In this document: piece by piece, positions 41,101 through 53,100 of the stretch
Numbering within the stretch: the first letter of the stretch is position 1
Layout of the letters: every line of letters begins with the position of its first letter
Assembly: GCA_030762175.1 (NCBI GenBank)
Contig: CM060831.1
Location: 28,531,001 to 28,595,000, forward strand
DNA length: 64,000 bases
Reading direction: 5' to 3'
From: Metallyticus violacea
Taxonomy: Eukaryota > Arthropoda > Insecta > Mantodea > Metallyticidae
The notes under the pieces: model-generated
The model's database searches: none
What the model saw: the letters and a program-made list of their open reading frames with translations, nothing else
Told to the model about the DNA's origin: nothing
Made by a program: the position numbers and the translations under genes

Positions 41101-44100
41101 ATTACTGCATGTTTGTGTGCTGTAGGGTTTAAACTGTCAGCTTTGATGTGATTATCTGCATGTGTATTCTTTCTGTATATTCCAAATTTAAGTTTTTCTT
41201 GGCATTTCATTATTTTAATATCCTGCCATTCCTGGATATTAAAATAATGAAATGCCAAGAAAAACTTAAATTTGGAATATACAGAAAGAATACACATGCA
41301 GATAATCACATCAAAGCTGACAGTTTAAACCCTACAGCACACAAACATGCAGTAATTAACAGTTTAACACACCGGCTAGTTAACCTACAAATTAGCAAAG
41401 AAGAATATTTTAAAGAATACAAACAAATAGAAGAAACAGCAGTTAAAAATGGTTTTAAAAAAGAACTAGTACATAAAAAGGTGCAGAAATTCAAGAGACA
41501 AAAACATATCAAAGAAACCACAACACTTTCAGCAAAAAAAGATAAACTTATTTTTAAAAAATTCACATATCATCCATGGGCCACAAAAAAATTTCAGAAT
41601 ATTCTTAAAGGTTTTAATATCAGGTTGGCACCGATTAATAGATTTAATGTTCAAAATTTGCTGATAGATAATGTTAATGACAGTATTCCACAAGAAGAAA
41701 AATCAGGTATTTACAAAATAAACTGTGCAGAATGTGAAAAAATCTACATAGGGAAAACAAAGAGAAACATTGGCACACGGTTAAAGGAACATTTCAGGAA
41801 CATAAAGTACAAGCAAATAGAGAAATCAGCAGTAGCATATCATTTTTGGACACAAAATCACGACATAATAAATAAAACAAAATTATTAAAATCAGTACAA
41901 GGACCTACGGAATTAGCAACCTGGGAGAAAATCTACATCTACAAATACAAAAACAGCATAATGAACTTCGACATTGTCGGGGATGAAAACATAAACTACA
42001 AGTTTATCACACCGCCACCAGAGCAGAATTTACATTCCCACAGCTCAACGAATGATCCGACAGTTGAACCTTAGCATGGCTGAAGATGGGAACAAATGTT
42101 CTCGAAACCGGTTCCATACATTTATAAAAAGTAAGTGAAGCTTTAAGAGTGTGTAGTTCAACTAATCATACAATGATATCCATTAATTTAATTAGTATAA
42201 AATATCTAAACCAACAATGCAAAAATCATTTGCTATGCAAAACATTTTTGAAAATTTGCATTATCTATTACATTACCATAGGTTCCACTGCTGTGCACTT
42301 GTATTTTAATAACAGAATTCTGATTTATTATCAAATCAAATGATTTGTGTTCTCATAATCTCATCCTTTGGTCCCAATTTTCTTAAGCTAAATTTACTGA
42401 TAAAAAGAATAAAGACCCTATGCTCAATTTTAAATGGGAGCTTCTGTTTTTAAATTATTATGCAAGTAATAATAAGTAGCAAGTTAGCCCTCAAGACAAA
42501 CATAAATGATATAGACCATGCCTTTTTTTTTTTTTTTTTTGGACATCAGATATTGCTCTTCTATTTTGTTATCTTCATCTAGTAATTAATGTTATCCATG
42601 TTTTTATTACAACATTACTTCATTAAATTTTTAAAAATATCTCTTAAAGTGTCATGAGAGTTACACTTGAGAGCTTACTTCTGAATGAGAGCTTTGATTG
42701 GAGAGGAGTGGTGTTACAATATATTTCAGCATGTGAATGTATTCCTGGCCATTTTCCCCAATATTGTATGCTACTTTCATTTAATAATATAATAATTGTC
42801 ATTAACAACACCTAACAAAAGTAATAATGGTTATCTCAATTTATAGTCATTCATAATTAGGTGGCTGATGTATTTGGTAACATACCATATTACTTCATCG
42901 GGTCAGTAATTTAGATTGCTAATTTATATGCCCAATTTCAAATGGATAGTAGTTAATAAAAGCACAAAATTCTTGCTTCTTGCTTAATCCTTTGAAATAA
43001 AAGAATACATATGCAGAAATTATTTCTGTTTCACTATCAAGTGAGAGGAATAGTAACATTATTGGCTTTGGTTAGGATTGGCAAACATAACTATCATATT
43101 GTGAAGTATGTAAGATTCCATTATATTTGAACATAAGATATATTATAATGAAAAACATAGATCAACCATTACTAAAGAATTCATTGTAAACAATTTTATT
43201 AGTTTCATAAAGCATAAAATAAAATTCCACTCATCAATTTCATACCTGCACGTACAATGTGAAGAGCTACAAGGAACTGACAAAGATACAGTTGCTTTGA
43301 TAGAATTTCCTGTATGTTTTCTTGCCCATCTACAGAAAAGCCCTGAAAAAAAGAAAAGGTAGGTTGGTTGGTTGCTAGTGGCCTTTGAGGATGCTGACAT
43401 TTATCATTTTTTATCTAGCTTCTCAATAATAAATTTCCAAATTATTTTTTCATTTGCACTTAAATAGAATTTCTTTCAATCTTTCCCCCTCATCAACGCA
43501 TAATTTAAATTTAGCATAAACTTATTACTATACAATATCTTACAACAAATAATTAAGACACTCTGCAGGATGTACATCAACTGTGTAGACAATAGAATTT
43601 TCACTTAAAGTGAAGTCTTAACTTTTGTTATAGTGAATGTTATTGTTTTCAATAGCCATTTGTATGTCACAGACAATCCAATATAAACGTTTTCCATTGG
43701 TATTTAATACCACTTCACCATAACAAATAATAAAATACCTTATCACCTAAATGATACTTGATGTTTTTAATTTGCATGCTGTACTTTTTCTAACTTCAGG
43801 CATTCTTAATGTCTTGTGAATACAATGCATAAACTGCTGAACTGCTACTACAATGCAGTATGGCTTTAATAAAATATTGTTTACAATAAAGATATGGTAA
43901 AGCAACTGTTCAAGTGGAGAGTTTAGAACCATTTGTTTTAGCAATATCCCTCTACTTGGCACAATAGTACCAATAAAACAAGGAGGAAGGAAACCAAAAA
44001 AACAAAAGTGATCTGAAGCCATATTAATGCAAAAATAAAAATGTAAAAATGCTTCATCGTCATGATCAAGTACTAGAAACATAGTCTGTTCCAGTTCCAG

Positions 44101-47100
44101 ATATTATCCATCCATCTTTTGACAAATCTTTCTGGATTTCTATTAAAAATGGGTAACATTTGGGAATTCTTATATAATAGTTCCACTTCAGATATTGCAA
44201 TCGTGCTGATTTGATGCTCCAAGTCCTCCTGACCTGGGAAATAATATTTACTCAAAGTTCTTTCTCCAGATTTACTAAGGAAGCAAATAAGGCTTCTGAG
44301 TTGTAGTGGAAGCAACTTATCTAGAAGATGGAAATATCCAGGAAGAGCACTGCCATGGCTAAGGTGATCATGTAAAGGATGGATACTTTGACATAAAAAT
44401 CCCACACATGGGTAATAGGTTTTGCACACCCTTTATTAAAAAATTACCTTACTCAACAGTTCCAGAAAATATAACTTTTTAGTTATTTGTGTGTATTATG
44501 TAAAACTGCTCAAAAATACAACAAATGCACAAAATGTCCCATCAAAGCATGTTAATTAATTCAGTTGTTTGTTATGTATGTTAATATCTTCCTGAGCAAT
44601 ATTTATGCTTTACCAATCAAAATTACAGCTCTAGTTATTATCCACATCAAACTGTGCTAGGAAACAGAATGAAAAAAACTTTCCTTATCCCTAACTGAAT
44701 TCTAAATAATGTGACAGACTTACACCATCAGCCATCATGAAATGCACACCATAACCATGTGTCTGCTGTATCACATATTCAGTAAACACTCTGATGTTGT
44801 CAGGATTGAAAATATTTCCATCTCCATCCATTCCATTGACACCTGGCAGTGGGGGGGGGAAAAAAAGAAGAAAAATTTGCACATTTTGTTTAGATATGTT
44901 TATAATAAGGAATGCTACACTATTATAATTACTGAACAGTGGACATGAAATCTACTCAAACACAACAAATGTACCGTTCCGCTCAGTTTTATCTGAAAAT
45001 GTACAATGTTTCAATATATTTGTCTTAAATTTTCTTACCATAATGTGTCTCAAAGGTTTCACAAGGACCTGCATAAAAATCTGCAAGTCTGAAGTCATGT
45101 TCTCCCTTTAAGGTGAAGCCAAATCCTTTAGCTTTCCATTTGCGGCGCCAAAGTACATATTCTGAAAATCCACCAGGTCCTGCACACACGTCCGCAAAAT
45201 ATAGCAGATCATTTGGTCCCAGCAGCTCGTACTAGCATGGAGTGAAAGATAATAATCACTATAAGGGTTAAAAATAATTTATAAGTTAAAAAAATTATAA
45301 CTTCATAACCCTTTATCTTATTCTGCCATAAAAATAACTTACAAGTTATAACTATAAGTTATCATAATTTGAGAATTATCAAATATGAATTTATTTAATT
45401 TATTTATGTCCTGGTTGAGATTTTATATTAAATATGCACACATTAATAGAATATATGCTACCAACTACAATATATGTATTGTATTGTATTAAAGTAAGAA
45501 AATTAACAAACTTATAGAAAAACTGCCTTCATATAATCATATATCTTTCCTCATTACATACAAAATGATTAAAAATAACATCAACAATGCTTAGTATGTT
45601 ATGCAGGACGGCAAACTGATAATTTTTCAAGAGAGGGCCCATATCTGGAAATACATGGTTTGGGCAATGTGGGGTATAGACCATGCTTCGGATATGGTGA
45701 TGAACATGCATTCTACATCTTGTCAAGAACCTCTAATAATCCAACAAGAGTATCACATTATGCATTAACTATAATAGGGGTTCATATTGTCAACCTTTAA
45801 TATGATTAGAGTGTACATCAGAGGTGCAGAGATTGGTCAAATACATGTGTATGAAATGTTTCACATGCCATATGGATCTGTGTGATTAAGTCTTCTATTG
45901 ATGTTACAGGAGTTTCGATACACATCCAAAACTTGCACAAAATGCATGTGTGGACACAAAAAAACTGAAAGTGTATGTGGTTCACAGTAGCCAACACAAG
46001 CTTGCACTAACTTATGGAGAAAGACCTTTTCCTACAGATCCATATAGTGTGTGAAGTACTTTGTACATAACACAGGTCTTAGACTGCATGCACCAATCTC
46101 TGCATTGCTGATATATGCTCTGTAATGATAGAGTTAGATAACAAACCCCTCTTCCAATTAATGCACAGCTTGATGCTCTTGTTAGATTTCATTACAAAAT
46201 ATGGAATACATGCCCTTCATATCTGAAGCATTGTCATACTTTGATGACCCAGTGCCCAAACATTGCATTCCCAGACATAGGTCCCCTATTGAAAAAGATC
46301 AATTTGTTGTCCCGCATAACATACGGTTCAGTCAGTGTTATTTTAAATCAATCTGTATAATTTTTCAAAACAATTTAAATATTAATTAAATTGGAATCAA
46401 ACATAGTGATACACCCATTAATAATCTCTTCTGAGTAGGATGTTGAAAACACTCTTTATGGTTTCACTTACATGAGATTTACTCAGGACATATGTTCTGT
46501 GGAACTTTTCAAAGCAAAGTTAATTTATAAGGTTCCTTTGTATCCAATTTCATATGAATTAGCTCACAATAAGATTAGTTCATCCTCATCATTGCACCTC
46601 TGCTTTGACGACAAGGTATTTCATAAAAGTTCCTGTTTGTAAATAAATATTACTTGAGACGCTTGAAAACTCTGTAGTTATTTGCTGTTCAGAGAGAGTT
46701 ATGAAGCTCTAGTGCATGCAAATCTAAAATATGCATAGCTTCCCTTCTCTACTCCAATACTATTTCTTCCCAGATAGAGTGATTAAATTACTCACCCCAT
46801 GCTCTTCTTTTGGGTTTGTGAACATGAAATCAAATACTTTATCCATATTTGCCATTTTCATTGCTGCTCTGTTAAGAAAGAATGCTCCTCTTATAGTTTC
46901 AAATGGATTGGAGCGTGTTCTGGCTTTTCTCATTTCATCCCCTTCTAACTTGTCAAACACACTCTGTAAACATTGAATTAAACATAAATGAAAGGCTGTT
47001 TTGTTCTGCAGGAACATAAACATGATGGTACTTCCTTCTTTGAACTACTTGTATATTTATTAAAACTAAAATGAGTTAATGAAGCACAATTATACTAGAA

Positions 47101-50100
47101 AATTCAGTACAATTTAAGGTTTCATTACCTTTGATAAAAGCACTTCTTTTAAAATTTTTGCATCACAAAAATTTATTTCATCTTCAATATCAAGCTTCTC
47201 TGGACCTTTTTTAACCCATGTTTCTAATGTTTTCAAAGAAAGCACTTCATGTTCTCCTTCTTCCAACCACATCACATCTTCCTTACAGGAAATTACCTGT
47301 AAAAACACATTTTATACAATGACCAAATATATGAAGTAAAGTTATTTGTGAGAATAACTAGAGATTTTAGCAGATTAAACAATAAATTAGTTATTGCATT
47401 TTAATTATAATTACATTCAATGCAAACTTCTTTGGAATGCATTATTGTCATCTGTATTTGATGCAGAATCCTGGATCCTGGTATTAAGCCAAAAGTCAAA
47501 CCTGGATCCTGTTATTGAGCCAAAAGCCAAACCTGGATCCTGGTAATGAGCCAAAAGCCTTTGACAAACTCCCATTGTTGATCCTATATGAGAATTTGAG
47601 GAACTCAATTTTCCTCTGAAATGATGAATTGAACATTTCCATAACTTATCTCAATCTCAGAAGTGATTTTAAACTTTGAGAAAGGAAATTCTGTAAAAGA
47701 ATGTTTTAATATTCCAAGAAATGCATATGGAAAGGAATTAGGTTGTCAAGTGATGGGAACTTTTAAAAAGAACTGGGATGGATGATATATGGGAGACAAA
47801 AGAATATAATTAGGGGCTTTTGAAAAGAGGTAAGACATAAAAGATAATTTATATTTTGATAAAACTTTAAATTATATGGTGATGGCATGACTAATGCTCT
47901 AAACATTTACTTCCTACCTTGGTAATCTGAGATGAATCCCTGTTTAATGGATAATATAGTGTCAGTCGAGCTTCACTTACCATTCAAATAACCCAAAAAC
48001 ACTCTCCTTCTCTTAATCACTCTATAGCAGTTTATTTCATAAGTGCACAATTTGAAAGCAGATTGAACTGCTATCATCTTTTCATGTTGGTCAAGGAAGT
48101 GAGCTGTCATTTGGAAAGTATTCAAAGTTGTTGGTTCTGGTGGTAAGCTTACAGGTATCTGAATAATATGTTGTATAAGGTAGAGCAACCTTTGATTATA
48201 GTATTCTTAAATTTTTCATAGAATACTTTATCTTGTCTCTGCATCCAAACAGTTAGCTGCCAGTTTTAACTTATAAGGTGGAGAAACTGAAGCCTGAATC
48301 CCACAGAGTAATAAACTAATGCTGCATAGATATAAATTCCTATTTCATTATGGAAAATAAACAAGTATTCTGATTAACGTATTTGTTAAAATATTGAAGC
48401 TATTTACAGTGAAGGTCTTGTATATTGATTGATACACTGTGGGTAGTTTTTATACACTTCACTTACATGCTGCTCTTTGCTGTACTTGTTCTAGGACAGT
48501 GAAGGTTGTCCAAACACTACTAATAGCATCTTCCTGTCATTTACATGTGCGATTTAGGATTCAATTTCTGGACATTGCAGTTTAAGGTAACAGCTAACAT
48601 TTTGCACATTACAGATCCTGTCCTTAGGCACCTATAATCATAACAACATTTGGTTGCATTTTTGGATCAGATTTTCTAATTTCACATTTTGCATTACTGA
48701 TTTCCTCAGTTCAAAGAATTTCCCATGTTTTAAGACAGTTTTACAACACGCAAATCTGCATATTGTTAAAGTGATTTTGACATTTTTTAATCCATAAAGA
48801 AGCAGATTAATTTATACTTTATGGGAAACTGAAAGGTAAAATATTGATTTTTTTTAAAAAATGAATTACAATAAATGTTTATTTTCTCAACCCTCTGTCT
48901 CTCCTTCAGTAGTCAGATATTTTCTCCAGCCAGGCTAATTCTTTGGTAGGCATTTAAATTTCTTTCGGATTCCATTTCTTTAAATGCCTACAGGGGATCA
49001 GTTGCAAAAATGATCTAGATACTTAGTGCCAAGTAATAAATATACTAAAATCTAATGAACACTTTTAGAAAAACCATTCATTAAATTTTATAAATATGAG
49101 CTTTCTATGTAAACAAGAAGTGTTTTTGGTACTCACCCTATAGGTTTATTAAGTATTTGCACCCCTCTTCTGCCGCAGGAAAGATAATATGGTCTCTGTT
49201 ATACATTAAAAGTTTTAACTTTTTACACTATTTACATTTTGGCGATGTTTTACTGTGTGTCATTTATATATTTTGCACTCCCACCCTCTCTCTTGGTGAT
49301 AGTAAAGAAAGCACCCAATCACGCATAAAGGGATGTCACACTGCTGACGCTTATTTTGGGTTTGAATGCCAGGACCTGATTGAGTTCTGCATCTCTTTGC
49401 CATTGAACACAGGTTTTTGCATGACCCTGAATTTTTATAATATTGTGATGTATTGGGGACATAACAGCATTAGGTAAGCTACTGGCCACCCCATATGCTT
49501 ATGCGACGTGAAATTACTGATTAGCTGGTTTACCAGAATTTTCCTATAGTGCAACAGTCTGTTTCCATGTGCTGTCTTAGCAGTCTGTTGCTCATGTCAT
49601 AAATGATAAACAGTTAACTATTGCCACATTTAGAAAGAAATGAAATACATATTTCCACCATTTCTTAGCAGGCTTTCCTACTCCATATTGTTATCTTCTT
49701 TGATCAGCCAAGTCCACACCCCTCATCCCATACAAGATTAGGGCAGGGAAGGTTTATTTGACCCTTTCTTTTGTTCCTTTTCCTTTCTACCACTGAGTCT
49801 GTCCTTGGGTTTAAATTTGTGCAGAGTAACATAACATCTCAGTTGTCATGCCGTACTATTGCTGTTATCCCCTCATGTTGAAGTTTACAAGATTCCCCCA
49901 TTTTAATTTCAACTGTTTAGGTTTATTGAAATTTTTTGGCAAATGTTTTCTCCCTGCATGGGCTGTACCACAAGCATATAATTTCTTTTCTATGAGCACT
50001 TTTATCAGTCTGGTGGAAGGGGAAAAAACTAAACTGTCAAAATAAATATGATGCCACTGGCATGATGGAGTGTCATGGCTTGCTTTATAATTGAACAGGC

Positions 50101-53100
50101 ACAAAGGTCATATCTGTAAAGTAATCTCTAATTTCTGGATCTACCATCCCCATATAAATCAAAATTCCAAATAAGACATTGTGTTCTCCCATTGTGAATC
50201 TGGCTTATTCAGCTGACAAAGACACGCATATTTTATAATAAATTATTTATGAGTAAGTCACTCAAATTTCACTAGTTTTATTCCATTTACTTGGACGTGG
50301 AAATGCCTATGAAACATGTCCAAGTAAGTGGAATAAAACTAGTGAAATTTGAGTGACTTCCTCATAAATAATTTGTTATATGATAACTATATTTCACTGT
50401 GAAAATCCTAGACTATTCAAATTTACACGCATATTTATTTGTCTCTAATGCAATAAGATTACAAAATTCGCTCTTTATGAAAAGACCAAAGTTTTGAATT
50501 CCTTCACTCCCTACTTCAAGACTATGGCAGATTCCTGTAGAAGATATAAAAAACTGTTTGATTCCCTTAAAAGTGAGCTGAGGAGACCACTTTATCCATA
50601 AATCTTTCCCATGTTTTTGTGGAATTGAAATATCTCTCTCATCTGCTACACTGCAATCACTATCACCAATACTCTATTCTATATTACTGTCTTGCACAGA
50701 CCAACCACGAAGCATCAGAACTATTGCTTTCGTTAGCTAATTCCTCCTCAATTGTGGCTTGTATCTCGTCACTTGTAAGTAATATCTTCTTACACACATT
50801 CCATTTATGTCCTGAAGTACTTGTGAAACCTTCCATGGCCGTAGATAAACTGAAAAAGCTTAGTAAAGTAACCACCAAACCCTCGGTCATTTTAGTGCCT
50901 AACTACAAATATTCACATGACAACCACGCACTCTAGGGATGTTTCAGGTCCCTAAAAGGTGAACGAACCACCAGTGTTAAAAATATATATATATATATTT
51001 TTTTTTTGCTATTACACACCATCAAAATGGCTGTATAGCTTTATTATCCTTTACTACAATATATGGGGCAAAGGGTTAATTATGTAATCTTTGTGATATA
51101 TAGTACAGGAGTAATTTTTTAATATTTGAAAATACAACTTTTAGAATAAAAAACTCATGGTTTTGAAATAATCAATTTCAAAATTATACAGCTTTTAAAC
51201 CAAATGAACTAGAAGGTCCTGGTTTTTACAATTCACTAGACAAATTTTGCTTTTGCTGTTGGCTATTCTGACATAATCAGTTTGAAAACAGATCCTGACT
51301 ATGGCACAGGCATGCATTAGGTTCTGGAGTTGGAGCTGTGAGCCAGTTTTTAGCAATTTTATCTTTGTATGCAATTTTCTCAAATCTATATTTGCAGTTA
51401 TGAATTATTATGAAAAATTTCATAACCTATGAATTATGGAAGTTTTTATATAACATTTTGACAAAAAATTAGCTTCAAATAAAATAAATCTAATTTTTGT
51501 TCCAATGCTTGAATTCTATTAATTCTGCTTCAGTATAAAGATAAAATGTGTGAAAATAAATTTTCCAAATTTTAATGTTGTAGCCCTAATGGTTCTGCTA
51601 TAACAGGAACACAATCTTAGCTAGTTTAATATTGGTAGAATTGCACCAGGATCGTTCTCCCTGAATGGCAAATGCTGGGGAGGTACTCTAAACTCATGCC
51701 TAAAACGCTTCCTTCCTTAAAAAAAATATATATCCTTTCCTAACTCATCATTTCATCTCATGTATCATCAGTGTCCACAGCCTGTGATGTCTCAGTAATA
51801 AATATGGGCATTTTTTGGCAATGTATATAATTATGCAACTACAAGGGTCATTTGAACCATGCAGTAAATTTCCATGAAACGGTACCAAAATACCAATGTT
51901 GTTCATTGTTGGCAAGCTCCAATTTTGTACTTGTCTATGACAAAGTTTCAGCTAAATAAAATGCGAATTTGTCAAATGAGGCCTCTAGAATAGTAAAGGC
52001 ATAAGGACCACTATTTCATTTTGAGAAAAATATGTTTCCTCTCTCAAGTAAGATTTCAATGGAAACTTTGTTCTTTACTGAGACCAATGAACCAAACAAA
52101 GGCACAAGAATGAAACAGAAAAGCTCATAGTACATGCTACAATAATAAAATCAAATATGGGATATTGGTGCATATAAGTCTTCTATTCTAATGGACTCAA
52201 AGGATAGCTCTTTGAATCAGCCAATGTTGAATCTGCCATTAAAAGGAACAGTGCCATAAAATGGTTTGAAATTTTTATTTGAAGAAAAGAATGTAATGCA
52301 GATTAAAGCAGAGTTGAATGATATTCATGAGATTTCTTACACCATTGCTAAAAGACTATTTTTATTTCTACATAACTGAATTAAAATGCAGCCAAATGAA
52401 AATGAAGTGTACTCTAACTGACCAACTAAACCCACCATGAAGTAACAATATATAATTAAAAATATCCATAGTATCTTAATGGAAGACTGCCAAATGAAAG
52501 TGTCCGAGACAGCTGAGGCAGTAGGCATCTCAAATGAAAAATACACAATACCCTGCATGAAACATTGCACAAGAAAAAGGTGCATGCATAATGGGTGTCA
52601 TGATTGTTGACATTGTGTGTGAAAGAATTTTAGTTTGGCAATGATGAATGCCAATCTACAAGAATTTTGTATTAACTTGTGGCTGTAGAAATGACTGGGA
52701 AAGACGATTTTGTTGGCTGGGAAGCTGATGTTCTGTTTGGAATATCCCAAGAAACAATTCTGCTAGATTATTTGGAAAAGGGTAAAACAATAAAAGGAGC
52801 ATGTTATGCAGCATTACTGACTGTTTGAATGATAAACTGAACGAAAAACAGCCAACAATGGAGCACAAAAGTGCACAAAACAGTTTCAAAATCATTATGG
52901 GTTCACTCTATTTCTCAGACTTAGGGGCATACTATTTCCTGCTCCCAAACAAAAAACTGTCTCTGTGAGAAGAAATTTTCTTGAATGAAGTATCCCTGAG
53001 CTTTCAATTACTAATTGAATAATTAAATAAAAGTTTTTGACAGTGAAGCATTATATAATTCATTAATGATATTGGCAATCATTAAGAGTAACATTATTAA

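Larger units (their letters stand above)
40270..42187. repeat. Nearly perfect 1.9 kb palindrome of two PLE 3' halves
   Basis: Arms 40270-41223 and about 41234-42187 are inverted copies around a spacer of about 10 bp (tgccattcct at 41223-41232). Each arm carries the same 3' half of a PLE, truncated at the codon group for (L)PFLDIKI. Conceptual proteins of the two arms differ at about two residues (KDKI/KDKL, KDF/KGF), so the arms are young or are kept alike by conversion. Confidence 0.96.

Noticed and set aside
41148..42074. 308-codon open frame starting MIICMCILS
   Set aside because: The first 25 or so residues are antisense read-through of the left palindrome arm; genuine element coding starts at the centre.
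44724..44730. Alternative donor two bases earlier in exon 7 (GATG|gtgtaa)
   Set aside because: Breaks the phase with exon 8 and loses the conserved MADGG junction; GGT|gtaagt is also the stronger site.
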